Assembly (NCBI RefSeq): GCF_002797675.1
Contig: NZ_PGEX01000001.1
Coordinates: 2,914,001-2,978,000 of the forward strand
Length of the DNA stretch: 64,000 nt
From: Hallerella succinigenes
Lineage (GTDB): Bacteria > Fibrobacterota > Fibrobacteria > Fibrobacterales > Fibrobacteraceae
Direction of reading: 5' to 3'
A program made the translations under genes and the position numbers. The notes below the pieces were generated by a model that ran no database searches, was not told the DNA's origin, and worked only from the letters and a program-made list of their open reading frames with translations. Below are positions 42,752 through 55,950 of this stretch, one piece after another (within the stretch, counting starts at the first letter, position 1; every line of letters starts with the position of its first letter).

Positions 42752-43873
42752 ATGAAATCCGTACCTATTACACTCCTCGCCGGTTACCTCGGAGCCGGCA
42801 AGACGACGCTTCTCAATCACGTTTTGAATAACCAGCAGGGTTATCATGTGGCGGTGATTGTGAACGATATCGGCGAAGTGAATATTGATCAGACCCTGAT
42901 TGAAAAGGGCGGCAAAATTGAACAGAAGGATTCCGTTGTTCCGCTTTCGAACGGTTGCATTTGCTGCACGCTCAAAACGGACCTTTTGGAACAGCTCGCC
43001 CAGATTCTCGAACAGGGCAAGTTTGACTACATCTTGATAGAAGCAAGCGGCATTTGCGAACCGCTTCCGATTGCGCAGACGATTACGCTCATGGGCTCGA
43101 AGCTTAAGGGACTCGATGGTCAGAATCTTCCGTGCCATTTGGATGGCATCATCTCTGTGGTGGACGTTCTTCGTCTCGCAACAGAATTCGGCGGGGGAGA
43201 TAAGCTGCTTGAAGAAGATAGGGAAGAAGAAGATCTGGCAAGCCTTCTCGTTCAGCAGATAGAATTCTGTAACACGATTGTTTTGAACAAAGTCGACACG
43301 ATCTCCGCAGAAGAACTGAAGCATGTGAAGGCTGTTGTCCGCGCACTCCAGCCGGAAGCCAAGATGATCGAAACGAACTTCGGCAAGGTCGATATCCAGG
43401 ACATTCTTGATACGAAGCTTTTCAACTTCGAAAAGGTTTCTTCTTCTGCATCCTGGATTCAGCAACTCAACAATCCTGAAGAAGAGGAAGAAGAAGGGGA
43501 AGCTCTCGAATACGGTATCGGCACGTTCGTTTACAAGGCTCGTCGCCCGTTCTCCCGTGCAAAGCTCGAAGCGTTCCTCGACAATTATCCGAACAGCATT
43601 ATCCGAGCCAAGGGCATTATGTGGTTCGACGATGACCGCTCTTACTCATATATCTTCGAACAGGCCGGCAAGGACGCTAGCGCCCGCTGTCTTGGCCGTT
43701 GGATCGCTTCCTTAAAGCCGAGCGAACAGGAAGTCGCTCTGAAGGAAGAACCGGACGTGAAGAAAATGTGGGATGAAAAGTACGGCGACCGTGAAATTCG
43801 TCTCGTCTTCATCGGTCAGAAGATGGACCGCAAGGAAATCTGCGACAAGCTCGACAATTGCCTTGGCGAATAA
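42752..43873 (+). CDS. CobW/G3E-family GTPase metallochaperone
   Basis: 373-aa COG0523 protein that uses GTP to deliver a metal. Walker A is GYLGAGKTT (10-18), the metal-binding CxCC motif is GCICCT near 73-78, and the guanine specificity motif is NKVD. The C-terminal CobW_C domain (RRPFSRAKLEAFL, then SYIFEQAGKDAS) is present. An acidic insert (PEEEEEEGEALE, about 240-252) precedes it, instead of the histidine-rich insert often seen in zinc-linked members. An AAAGGAG Shine-Dalgarno precedes the ATG. The metal (zinc, cobalt or iron) is unknown. Confidence 0.93.
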   Translation: MKSVPITLLAGYLGAGKTTLLNHVLNNQQGYHVAVIVNDIGEVNIDQTLIEKGGKIEQKDSVVPLSNGCICCTLKTDLLEQLAQILEQGKFDYILIEASGICEPLPIAQTITLMGSKLKGLDGQNLPCHLDGIISVVDVLRLATEFGGGDKLLEEDREEEDLASLLVQQIEFCNTIVLNKVDTISAEELKHVKAVVRALQPEAKMIETNFGKVDIQDILDTKLFNFEKVSSSASWIQQLNNPEEEEEEGEALEYGIGTFVYKARRPFSRAKLEAFLDNYPNSIIRAKGIMWFDDDRSYSYIFEQAGKDASARCLGRWIASLKPSEQEVALKEEPDVKKMWDEKYGDREIRLVFIGQKMDRKEICDKLDNCLGE

Positions 43874-43883
43874 GCTTCTAAAA

Positions 43884-43917
43884 GAATCCCGGAAAACTCT
43901 CCGGGATTTCTTTTTTA
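43884..43917 (+). terminator. terminator of the CobW-type gene
   Basis: The stem AATCCCGG/CCGGGATT with an eight-base loop is followed by TCTTTTTT, starting 11 bp after the stop codon. Confidence 0.9.
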
Positions 43918-44108
43918 TTTATAGTTTACATAATGCGCATTATCGGACATTTACGTCCGGAGCCATCACGAAAATGGCTTCTCTTGTCTCCGGGGCCAGC
44001 CGAGCCGTGCGCATCGTTGGTCGGGCCGCGGCGCCTTTTGACGATTTTCGGGCAAAATGGCGCTTTTCAACGAAAACGTCCCGATCCGTTTTCAATTATC
44101 TTTACTCT
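43918..44108. other. intergenic region rich in inverted repeats
   Basis: 191 bp without a credible gene. It contains the palindrome AATGCGCATT (43931-43940), the stem CGGAC/GTCCG around 43943-43958, the stem GAGCCAT/ATGGCTT nearby, and a very GC-rich patch around 44030. The next gene's open frame runs through it but has no coding character. It may be a mobile palindromic remnant or the leader of the next gene. Confidence 0.35.
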
Positions 44109-44768
44109 ATGATTTTTAAGAAACTCGCACTCTTTTTGACTCTTGCAACGACGACTTTTACCTTTCTTTCGGGCTGTGCTGCGTCCCGAAAGGTTCAAGC
44201 GGCAAACATTTTAACCAAATGCAAGCTGGAAGTCATTGGAGCGAGTTATGACTCCGTACGTGTCGACTTGGACAAGTTTATCGGAGAGCAGCCGAAAAAT
44301 TCGATTTTACCGAATCCCAAAGCAATCTTGCTCGTTCAGAACATTGCCAAAGGTAACATTCCCGACAGCCTTGGGACCCTTTATTTTGCGATTCAGGTGA
44401 ACGTGAAAAACGGTTCGGATGACTCGCTCTGGCTGCGTTCTGCCAAGGGTATAATCTCGTTTGATTCCCAAGTGGAACTTCCGATCGAGTTTCAGGATTC
44501 CGCATTTGCGATTGTACCGGGATCTTCTAAAATGGAACTTCACACGCATTTGAATATCGATATGAATGCGCTCAAGATCCTTGCGACGGATACTATCCGC
44601 ATTTCTGGCGATTTTGAATTCTCCCTTACGCCAAACGGCGAACTCGTCCATTTTGCTGTGGATGAAAAGAAGCCCGTACAGCCGGAAGAAAGAACCGCCT
44701 TTATCGATCAGGCCAAAAATGCGGTCCTTTCTTCGATTATTGACGCTTGGTCTTCGAAACTCCAGTAA
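44109..44768 (+). CDS. lipoprotein with a possible LEA/WHy-like domain
   Basis: 219-aa lipoprotein (signal then FLSGC). The mature region has beta-sandwich-like segments: an IQVNVKNGSDDSLWL strand followed by VELPIEFQDS, which recalls the late-embryogenesis-abundant type 2 fold seen in bacterial lipoproteins. The assignment is weak. ATG 44109 is used; the frame extends 112 codons upstream into the CobW gene, which is clearly not part of this protein. An outer-membrane-type protein gene follows 15 bp later. Confidence 0.7.
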   Translation: MIFKKLALFLTLATTTFTFLSGCAASRKVQAANILTKCKLEVIGASYDSVRVDLDKFIGEQPKNSILPNPKAILLVQNIAKGNIPDSLGTLYFAIQVNVKNGSDDSLWLRSAKGIISFDSQVELPIEFQDSAFAIVPGSSKMELHTHLNIDMNALKILATDTIRISGDFEFSLTPNGELVHFAVDEKKPVQPEERTAFIDQAKNAVLSSIIDAWSSKLQ

Positions 44769-44789
44769 TTTTTTTAATATCTTTTGAAC

Positions 44790-45500
44790 GTGAAAAATTT
44801 ATTCCGCACTTCCCTGCTTTTGATTATCTGGCTCGCGGCTTCCGCTTCGGCGTTGGATCGCATTTGGGATACGCGTTACACGTTCGGACCTGAATTTTTA
44901 GTTCGCGATCGTACATCGCTTGGTGCGGGCTTTTATACAAATTACCAGGAAGACGGCTACTTGCCGATCAATGCCCAGCTTGCCATCAACGATTTCTGGG
45001 AAGTCGGTGCCAAGCTTTTGTTTGATTCTGAAGACGACATGGAAAGCGTCCAATCTTACGTAGATGTGGGCGCTAAGTACCGTATCATGGAATATTCGAC
45101 AATCGGTGCGGATTTCTTGATCGGTATCGGCAATAAGCGCGGTGCGGGCCTTGTCTTCTCCTATACATCGCTTCATCCGATGTCCCGTATTTTTTCGACG
45201 CTTTATGAAGCCCGCTTGGGATTCTTTGACCGTATCGTGAGCGATGGCGGTCTTGCGGAATTTGCCTTGGGAGTCACTCCACAGTTTAAATTTACGCCGG
45301 CATTGATTGCGATGATTGGCATTGAATCTTCCGGCAGTTTGGGAAACATCTTGGATGACTTCATGGTGGATATAGTCCCCCGTGTGCAAATCGGCATTCT
45401 CCCCTATTTCCATGTGATGACCGAACTTTCGATCGGCATTATGCAAGAAAAGAATAACGACCGAATGCGACTCGGCGCTTACGGGATTATTGAATTCTAA
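44790..45500 (+). CDS. outer-membrane beta-barrel-like protein of unknown function
   Basis: 236-aa exported protein. A signal peptide (hydrophobic LLLIIWLAASASA) precedes about ten amphipathic beta strands with frequent glycine and aromatic residues (SYVDVGAKYRI, FLIGIGNKRGAGLVFSY) and a final strand ending GAYGIIEF, typical of outer-membrane barrels. GTG 44790 is preferred; a TTG two codons upstream is also possible. It is convergent with the glycosyltransferase gene, whose stop is only 4 bp away. Confidence 0.7.
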   Translation: MKNLFRTSLLLIIWLAASASALDRIWDTRYTFGPEFLVRDRTSLGAGFYTNYQEDGYLPINAQLAINDFWEVGAKLLFDSEDDMESVQSYVDVGAKYRIMEYSTIGADFLIGIGNKRGAGLVFSYTSLHPMSRIFSTLYEARLGFFDRIVSDGGLAEFALGVTPQFKFTPALIAMIGIESSGSLGNILDDFMVDIVPRVQIGILPYFHVMTELSIGIMQEKNNDRMRLGAYGIIEF

Positions 45501-45504
45501 GCGT

Positions 45505-46464
45505 TTACGCGTTCCAGAGTTGAACGCATCTTCTTAACGAACCCGCTTTCAGGAACTGGTGACGTAGCATAAAGAGAATGCGCTGTATCTTGGATTTGCT
45601 TTCTAAATGGGCGAATTCTTGCAAGATTTTTAATTCCCCCGCTTTCAGTTCTTGCTCAAAATATTTGGCAAAGAATTCAGCGTATTGCATAGAACGCTTT
45701 ATGTCGTCAGACTGATTTTTTAAACGTTCGAAGATATGCTTGCGACTGGTGATGTCTTGGACGCCGACCGTATTCTTGTCATGATGACGGTACAGAGAAA
45801 GGGCTTTACGCACAAAGTAAATATTGCCGAATATAGCCGCTGTCGTCGCAAGGAAGGCGTCGTGCATGGGAATCTTCGAAAGGTTTTGCCACAAAAGATC
45901 CGGATTCTTGAGAACGTAATTTTTTAACGCCTGATTGAAAAGCGTGACGCAGCCCGAAACATTGTTCTGCATAAAATAAAAGTGCGCAGGAGCTGCATCG
46001 TTCGGCAATTTTTCGGCATTCAAAAAGGAATGTGCCAAAAACCGACCGTCCGAAGTGATAATCTTCATGTCCGAAAACAGTAATGTTGGCAAGGCCTGTT
46101 TCGCGTTGCTCAGATTGCGATACCTTTCATAAAGACTTTGTACGTGATCCGGCATCCAAAGATCGTCCTGATCTGCCAAAAGATACAAATCGGAATCGAC
46201 GTTTTGCATCAGATAGAAAAAATTCGAACAGGCTCCCCTTCCACGCGTGTTGGGCGGCAACAAGAATATTTTTGCCGGGAACTGGCGGGCAAAATCTTCA
46301 AGAATTTCTGGCGTTGAATCGGTGGATCCGTCATCGGAAATGTAGATGGATATTTGGGGTCCAATCTGCGCTAAAATGGAATCGAGCTGTTCTCGCAAAT
46401 ACGAAGCTCCGTTGAAGGTCGCCATTAAAACACAAATTCGAAGGTTGGATTCCATTTTTTCCAT
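45505..46464 (-). CDS. family 2 glycosyltransferase (rhamnosyltransferase-like)
   Basis: 319-aa GT-A fold enzyme, cytosolic or membrane-associated, that would transfer a sugar from a nucleotide donor to an envelope glycan. Donor-binding motifs are LMATFNGASYL, SDDGSTD and LLADQDDLW (the DxD-type site). Sequence style resembles rhamnosyl- or galactosyl-transferases of O-antigen loci, although no other polysaccharide genes are adjacent. ATG 46464 is chosen, 11 bp after a GAGG; the TTG further upstream lies inside the clpB terminator. Confidence 0.87.
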   Translation of the reverse strand: MEKMESNLRICVLMATFNGASYLREQLDSILAQIGPQISIYISDDGSTDSTPEILEDFARQFPAKIFLLPPNTRGRGACSNFFYLMQNVDSDLYLLADQDDLWMPDHVQSLYERYRNLSNAKQALPTLLFSDMKIITSDGRFLAHSFLNAEKLPNDAAPAHFYFMQNNVSGCVTLFNQALKNYVLKNPDLLWQNLSKIPMHDAFLATTAAIFGNIYFVRKALSLYRHHDKNTVGVQDITSRKHIFERLKNQSDDIKRSMQYAEFFAKYFEQELKAGELKILQEFAHLESKSKIQRILFMLRHQFLKAGSLRRCVQLWNA

Positions 46465-46489
46465 TTGAAGCTTTTCCTCAAAATAATTT

Positions 46490-46532
46490 AAAAACAAAAA
46501 GGCCGAAACAAACGTTCGACCTTTTTGTTTTT
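46490..46532 (-). terminator. clpB terminator (bidirectional)
   Basis: A long near-perfect stem runs from AAAACAAAAAGG with its complement CCTTTTTGTTTT, plus an inner CGAA/TTCG. It lies 18 bp beyond the clpB stop and just upstream of the glycosyltransferase start. Confidence 0.8.
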
Positions 46533-46549
46533 AGGAATTCACGATGAAT

Positions 46550-49099
46550 TTATTTGACGATAAATTCACCATTTTGGAAGTCAATCGTGCAAGGCACTTC
46601 GGGCTTAACTTCACCAGCGATAATCGCATGCGAAAGCTTGCGCTCCACTTCGCGTTCGAGGAATCGCTGAATCGGACGGGCACCGAATTCCGGATTATAC
46701 GACTTGTCTGCGATCGCCTGCAATGCCGCATCCGAAGCGTTCACGATGTAACCTTCACGAGCCGCACGCTTAGCGAGATCCTTGAACTTAAGCCCCGTGA
46801 TCGAAAGAATCTGGTCCTTCGAAAGGCTCTTGAACACAAGAACTTCGTCCAAACGGTTCAAGAATTCCGGTCTAAAGAATCCCTTCAATCGAGGCATCAC
46901 GTCGTCAATCGAAACATCCTTTTCCGGATTATTCATGAACAGATCCGAGCCGAGGTTCGAAGTCATTAAAATCAGAGTGTTCTTGAAGTTCACCGTTCTG
47001 CCCTTGCCATCGGTCAAACGTCCGTCGTCCAGAACCTGGAGCAAGGCGTTGAATACATCCGGGTGCGCCTTTTCGACTTCATCCAGAAGCACCACGGAAT
47101 ACGGCTTGGTACGGACCGCTTCCGTCAGCTGACCGCCTTCTTCATAACCGACATATCCCGGAGGGGCACCGATCAAACGGGCAACGGAATGCTTCTCCAT
47201 GTATTCGCTCATGTCGATTCGAACAATCGCGTTTTCGCTGTCGAAAAGTTCCTGAGCCAAAGCCTTGGCGAGTTCCGTTTTGCCGACACCGGTCGGGCCG
47301 AGGAAGAGGAAGCTTCCCACCGGAGCATTTTCTCTCGAAAGTCCGCTGCGGTTTCTCAGAATGGCTTCCGCAACAGAAGATACGGCAACGTCCTGACCGA
47401 CGACGCGTTCGTGCAAACGTTCGTCCAAGTGCAAAAGCTTTGCACGTTCCGATTCGCGGAGACGTGTGACCGGAATGCCTGTCCAACGGCTGACCACTTG
47501 AGAAATCGTCTCTTCATTGACTTCTTCGGTCAGTTCGCCTTCGCGGGCCGCTTTCTGCGCCTTGGCTTCGAGGTCTGCCACATCTTTTTCGAGCTTCAGA
47601 ATGGTGTTGTACTTGAGTTCCGCGGCTCGGTTCAAGTCGTAGCGGGCTTCCGCCTGTTCCATTTCTTCATGCGCCTTGTGCAGGCGTTCCTTTGCATCCT
47701 TCAGTTCGTTGAACTTGGCACGTTTTTCTTGCCACTTCGCCTGCATCATCGAAACGGCAGCCGAAGTCGTTTTGAGTTCGTCTTGCAGTTCCGCTAAACG
47801 CTTTTTGCTCTTGTCGTCCGATTCCTTGGCCAAAGCCTTTTCTTCAATCTTCAGCTGCAATTCCTTGCGTTGCAGATTGTCCAAGTCTTCGGGTACGGTA
47901 TCGAGCTGGGTCTTGACCATGCTCGCCGCTTCATCGATTAGGTCAATCGCCTTATCGGGAAGGAAACGGTCTGCAATGTAGCGGCTCGAAAGCTTTACTG
48001 CCGCCACGAGAGCGTTGTCGTGAATGCGCACGCCGTGATGGCTTTCAAAGCTTTCTTTAACGCCGCGCAAAATGGAAATCGCTTCGTCTTCGGTCGGTTC
48101 AAAAACGGTGACCGGCTGGAAACGGCGTTCAAGAGCCGCATCCTTTTCAATGTAACGGCGGTATTCCTGCGTGGTCGTTGCTCCGATGCAGTGCAGTTCT
48201 CCACGGGCGAGCTTTGGCTTCAGCATATTGCCGAGGTCCATGCTGCCTTCGGTCTTACCAGCACCGACAATCGTGTGCAGTTCATCGATAAAGAGCAGCG
48301 TATTGCCGTCTTCTTCAAGAGCGGTCAGTACATTTTTCAAACGTTCTTCAAAGTCGCCACGGTACTTTGCACCTGCCATCAGCGCGGACAAATCGAGAGA
48401 AAAGAGCTTCTTTCCCTTCAACGCGTCGGGAACGTCCCCCTTGAAGATTCGCATGGCAAGCCCTTCGACAATCGCGGTCTTACCGACGCCTGGTTCCCCG
48501 ACGAGGACTGGATTGTTCTTCGTCTTTCTCGAAAGGATCAAAATGACTCGGCGGATTTCTTCTTCTCGTCCGATCACCGGATCCAATTTCCCTTCTTCAG
48601 CCAAAGAGACCAATTCCCTACCGTAAAGTTTTAACGGGGATTCTTCTTCGGCGACAGCAGCGGCGCTCATCGGATCGGAAAGCCAGGTTTCCACGACTTC
48701 AGCACTGCCAAGGGCGTCTTCAAAAATTTTGGCTACACGGCGTTCCTGTGCAAAACGCATCAAGGAAACGAGCATATCGCTCGGACTTGCCGCCTGCGAA
48801 GTTTTACGGCCGGCCTGGATAGCCGCCCTCAGCACACGGGAAAGATCTTCGTCCGGGCGTCCAGCGTCCGGATTTACATCCATCAGTTTAGGAACGGAAT
48901 CGAGGAACGGTGCAAGCTTAGCCTGCATTTCCTTGATGTTCGCCTTTTTGGCTCGGTACAGATTTTTCAAACGGGCGTCCGGAGCTTCGAGAAGCCCGTG
49001 GGCAAGATGGACCACTCCCAGATAGGAATGGGACTTCTTGTCCATCAGTTCCTGCGCTTTGGCAAGAACCTTTTCCGAATCATTCGTAAAATCAGCCAT
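46550..49099 (-). CDS. clpB: ATP-dependent disaggregase ClpB
   Basis: Hsp100 chaperone that extracts proteins from aggregates with DnaK; 849 aa. Domain order is an N-terminal Clp repeat domain (1-140), AAA-1 with Walker A GEPGVGKT (near 200), the ClpB-specific coiled-coil middle domain (about 405-525), AAA-2 with GPTGVGKT (near 595) and the C-terminal small domain. An ideal GGAGG site lies 6 bp before the ATG, immediately preceded by a hairpin (see 49112-49128). No CIRCE or other known heat-shock operator is visible upstream. Confidence 0.96.
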   Translation of the reverse strand: MADFTNDSEKVLAKAQELMDKKSHSYLGVVHLAHGLLEAPDARLKNLYRAKKANIKEMQAKLAPFLDSVPKLMDVNPDAGRPDEDLSRVLRAAIQAGRKTSQAASPSDMLVSLMRFAQERRVAKIFEDALGSAEVVETWLSDPMSAAAVAEEESPLKLYGRELVSLAEEGKLDPVIGREEEIRRVILILSRKTKNNPVLVGEPGVGKTAIVEGLAMRIFKGDVPDALKGKKLFSLDLSALMAGAKYRGDFEERLKNVLTALEEDGNTLLFIDELHTIVGAGKTEGSMDLGNMLKPKLARGELHCIGATTTQEYRRYIEKDAALERRFQPVTVFEPTEDEAISILRGVKESFESHHGVRIHDNALVAAVKLSSRYIADRFLPDKAIDLIDEAASMVKTQLDTVPEDLDNLQRKELQLKIEEKALAKESDDKSKKRLAELQDELKTTSAAVSMMQAKWQEKRAKFNELKDAKERLHKAHEEMEQAEARYDLNRAAELKYNTILKLEKDVADLEAKAQKAAREGELTEEVNEETISQVVSRWTGIPVTRLRESERAKLLHLDERLHERVVGQDVAVSSVAEAILRNRSGLSRENAPVGSFLFLGPTGVGKTELAKALAQELFDSENAIVRIDMSEYMEKHSVARLIGAPPGYVGYEEGGQLTEAVRTKPYSVVLLDEVEKAHPDVFNALLQVLDDGRLTDGKGRTVNFKNTLILMTSNLGSDLFMNNPEKDVSIDDVMPRLKGFFRPEFLNRLDEVLVFKSLSKDQILSITGLKFKDLAKRAAREGYIVNASDAALQAIADKSYNPEFGARPIQRFLEREVERKLSHAIIAGEVKPEVPCTIDFQNGEFIVK

Positions 49100-49104
49100 T
49101 TTTA

Positions 49105-49128
49105 CCTCCTTGCCGGAGCTATTCCGGC
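49105..49128 (-). promoter_or_regulatory. hairpin abutting the clpB Shine-Dalgarno
   Basis: The leader RNA of clpB can form GCCGGA/TCCGGC with a five-base loop (49112-49128). The AGGAGG ribosome site (49105-49110) starts one base after the stem. The stem could affect ribosome access, but does not itself sequester the site. Confidence 0.45.
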
Positions 49129-49397
49129 AGGCTTTATTTTTGTCGTTTTCCTAAAAGCAAAATGTGTGCCATTCTAAAAAAGGCTTAAATTTCTTAAATT
49201 TCGCCACTTTTCTGTATTGCGTTTTATTTTGAAACGGTCGTTATCCGCTTTGTTTTGGAAAGGAATGGCAAAAACAAAATTCTTGCCTTTTTTACTCGGA
49301 ATCATCGTCTAACTTGGAGTATTTTTCTAGATTTCACTAGGTCTAATTAACAAACGGCGCCTAAAAAACGCCACAACAATCAATCAGAGGTAAAAAA
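49129..49397. other. divergent promoter region between clpB and fba
   Basis: A/T-rich 270-bp space between two oppositely transcribed genes, expected to hold both promoters. No sigma-32-like or CIRCE operator is recognised. The fba side ends in AGAGGTAAAAAA, a good ribosome site 7-8 bp from the ATG. Confidence 0.5.
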
Positions 49398-50396
49398 ATG
49401 GCAGTTTCTTACAAGGAACTCGGCTTGGTCAACACCAAGGAAATGTTTGCTAAGGCCGTCAAGGGTGGCTACGCTATCCCGGCTTTCAACTTCAACACCA
49501 TGGAACAGATGCAGGCCATCGTGCAAGCCGCCGTTGAAACCAAGTCTCCGGTGATCATGCAGGTCTCTAAGGGTGCTCGTAACTACGCTAACGGCACCAT
49601 CCTCCGCTACATGGCTCAGGGTGCTGTTGAATATGCCAAGGAACTCGGCTGCGCCAATCCGCAGATCGTGCTCCACCTCGACCACGGCGACTCTTTCGAA
49701 CTCTGCAAGGACTGCATCGACAACGGTTTCTCTTCCGTGATGATCGACGGTTCTGCTCTTCCGTACGAAGAAAACATCGCCCTCTCCAAGAAGGTTGTTG
49801 AATACGCTCACGCACACGACGTGACCGTCGAAGCTGAACTCGGCGTGCTCGCCGGTGTGGAAGACGAAGTGGCTTCTGAAGTTTCTCACTACACAAAGCC
49901 GGAAGAAGTGATCGACTTCTCTACCCGTACCGGTTGCGACTCCCTCGCTATCTCCATCGGTACTTCTCACGGTGCTTACAAGTTCAAGCCGGAACAGTGC
50001 ACTCGCAATGCTCAGGGCAAGCTCGTTCCGCCTCCTCTCGCATTCGACGTTCTCCACGAAATCGAAAAGAAGCTCCCGGGCTTCCCGATCGTTCTCCACG
50101 GTTCTTCTTCTGTCCCGCAGGACGAAGTCGACACCATCAACGCCCACGGCGGCCGTCTCCCGGACGCAGTTGGTATTCCTGAAGAACAGCTCCGCGAAGC
50201 TTCCCGCTCCGCTGTCTGCAAGATCAACATCGACTCTGACAGCCGTCTCGCTATGACTGCCGCAATCCGTAAGTATTTCGACGAACATCCGGAACACTTC
50301 GACCCGCGTCAGTACCTGAAGCCGGCTCGTGAAAACATGAAGAAGATGTACATCCACAAGATCGTGAATGTGCTCGGCTCCGACAACAAGCTTTAA
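49398..50396 (+). CDS. fba: class II fructose-bisphosphate aldolase
   Basis: Zinc-dependent aldolase of glycolysis/gluconeogenesis; 332 aa. Metal and substrate sites visible are HLDHGDS (zinc histidine and catalytic aspartate), VEAELGVLAG, ISIGTSHGAYK and VLHGSSSVPQDE. C-terminal residues YLKPARENMKKMYIHK match the FbaA-like long-chain type. Strongly biased codon use (CTC, GGC, AAG, TTC) indicates very high expression, as for mdh. Confidence 0.96.
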   Translation: MAVSYKELGLVNTKEMFAKAVKGGYAIPAFNFNTMEQMQAIVQAAVETKSPVIMQVSKGARNYANGTILRYMAQGAVEYAKELGCANPQIVLHLDHGDSFELCKDCIDNGFSSVMIDGSALPYEENIALSKKVVEYAHAHDVTVEAELGVLAGVEDEVASEVSHYTKPEEVIDFSTRTGCDSLAISIGTSHGAYKFKPEQCTRNAQGKLVPPPLAFDVLHEIEKKLPGFPIVLHGSSSVPQDEVDTINAHGGRLPDAVGIPEEQLREASRSAVCKINIDSDSRLAMTAAIRKYFDEHPEHFDPRQYLKPARENMKKMYIHKIVNVLGSDNKL

Positions 50397-50450
50397 TCGA
50401 GTCTTGTCGTCCTAATGGTTGCAAAACCTGGGACTTAGCGAAAAGCTTAA

Positions 50451-50482
50451 AAACCGCACGGTGTATGCCGCGCGGTTTTTTG
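50451..50482 (+). terminator. fba terminator
   Basis: The stem AAAACCGC/GCGGTTTT encloses an inner CGG/CCG with one A-C mismatch, followed by TTTTTTG. It starts about 55 bp after the fba stop. Confidence 0.85.
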
Positions 50483-50540
50483 TATATAAATTCAGAATGT
50501 TCCCATTTTATACTTTATCAGTAAAGAGCAGGAATTTTCT

Positions 50541-50801
50541 ATGGATGATGTGAAAAAAATTTGCCCCCATTGTGGCGCCGAGCTGAAAGACGATGCCACA
50601 TTCTGCCCCCATTGCGGGAGCGACAAGGATACCGGCTGGAAGGAAGGCGCGGAGTCCGCGGACCTGGAACTTCCCGATTACGATGAAATCGTCGAGAATG
50701 AATTTGGCCAAAAGAAAAAAAATTTTTCTCGGATTGCGTCGGCAATTATCGGCGGAATTTTAGCCGTCGTTTTGTTAATCGTGTTTACCGGGATCGTCTA
50801 A
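50541..50801 (+). CDS. double zinc-ribbon membrane protein
   Basis: 86-aa protein. Two CPHCG knuckles (residues 8-12 and 22-26) form a zinc ribbon, followed by an acidic linker and one C-terminal transmembrane helix (about 62-84), so the ribbon faces the cytosol if the tail anchors it. Small proteins of this layout are common and of unknown function. Confidence 0.8.
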   Translation: MDDVKKICPHCGAELKDDATFCPHCGSDKDTGWKEGAESADLELPDYDEIVENEFGQKKKNFSRIASAIIGGILAVVLLIVFTGIV

Positions 50802-50837
50802 ACACGAAAATTCATTCTATTTGAGCGTAAAGGCGCA

Positions 50838-54781
<3,944 letters not shown>

Positions 54782-54782
<1 letters not shown>

Positions 54783-55867
54783 TACTCTCCAAACGACTTA
54801 TAAATTTTAGGGAGTTCATTCTCGAAAGTGTCAAAGGCTTTGACAACGTCGGGATCAAAATGCTTTCCGCTTCCTTCGTGAATAATGCGGAGAGATTCTT
54901 CATGAGGAATCGCATCTTTATAGACACGTTTAGAAACGAGAGCATCGTAAACATCGGCAACTGCCATGATGCGGGCGCAGAGAGGAATTTCTTTTCCAGA
55001 AATTCCAGTCGGATAACCCGAACCGTCCCATTTTTCATGATGAAATTTGGCAATGTTTGCCGCAATCACGACCATCGGATTGTTATTCAGTTCCTGCGTT
55101 GCAGAAAGAAGAACCTGATAGCCGAGAATGGTATGCTTCTTCATTTGTTCGCGCTCCGCATCGGTCAGCGGACCAGGCTTACGAAGAATGCCGTCAGTAA
55201 TACCAACCTTGCCGATATCGTGGAGCGGAGCCGCGATTGCATATTCGTCGACGATTTCTTCGTTCGGAAGCTCTGCCTTGAATTCGTCCATTTGACTCAT
55301 CGCATGCGCGAGTTTTCGCACCACGAGCTGAGTTCTGCGCAAATGCGTTCCCGTTTCATTGTCGCGGAATTCTGCAAGGGCGCCCAAACTGGTGAGCATC
55401 ACCTGCAACGTCTTTTGCAAATCTGTGGTTTTTTGTGACAGTTCACTTGTGCGTTCGGCGACAAGATCCGAAAGATGATCGCGATAAAATTTACGCTCCA
55501 GCTGATTGCGGATGCGCAGTTTTAAAAGACCTTGGTTGAAAGGCTTTGCGATGTAATCGTCCGCTCCTAGGGAAAGCCCCTTCATTTCGCTTTCGCTTTC
55601 GGCTTGGGCGGTCAAGAAAATAACCGGGACATCTTTGCAACTCGGAATTTCCCGTAAGCGACGGAAGGTTTCATAACCGTCCATTTCGGGCATCATCACG
55701 TCGAGCAGAATCAAATCAGGAACACTACGCTTGACAAGCTCCAATGCTCTTTTTCCGCTGAGTGCGACATGAATGCTATAATTTTCCTGTGCGAGTGCCC
55801 CTTCCAACACCTCGATGTTTGGCTTGGTATCGTCAACAACTAGAATTTGAGGCATCCGTTCTTCCAT
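54782..55867 (-). CDS. HD-GYP response regulator, cyclic-di-GMP phosphodiesterase
   Basis: 361-aa regulator. The receiver is intact (LVVDDTKPN, LILLDVMMPEMDG phospho-acceptor). A short coiled linker leads to the HD-GYP domain with HDIGKVGI and the HHEKWDGSGYPTG motif, so c-di-GMP hydrolysis is expected. It directly precedes the hybrid kinase with a one-base overlap and is probably its output. An in-frame ATG four codons later (MPQILVVDD) is an equally good start. Confidence 0.93.
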
Positions 55868-55950
55868 ATAAGAATAATCTATTCTGTTTTATCCGATTTG
55901 AACAAAAAAGCACAAAAAGATTGTTCTAATATGGAATATATGATGTTGGA

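Noticed and set aside
43773-44108. 112 extra N-terminal codons for the lipoprotein at 44109
   Set aside because: They overlap the end of the CobW gene in another frame, cross its terminator, and would bury the lipoprotein signal.
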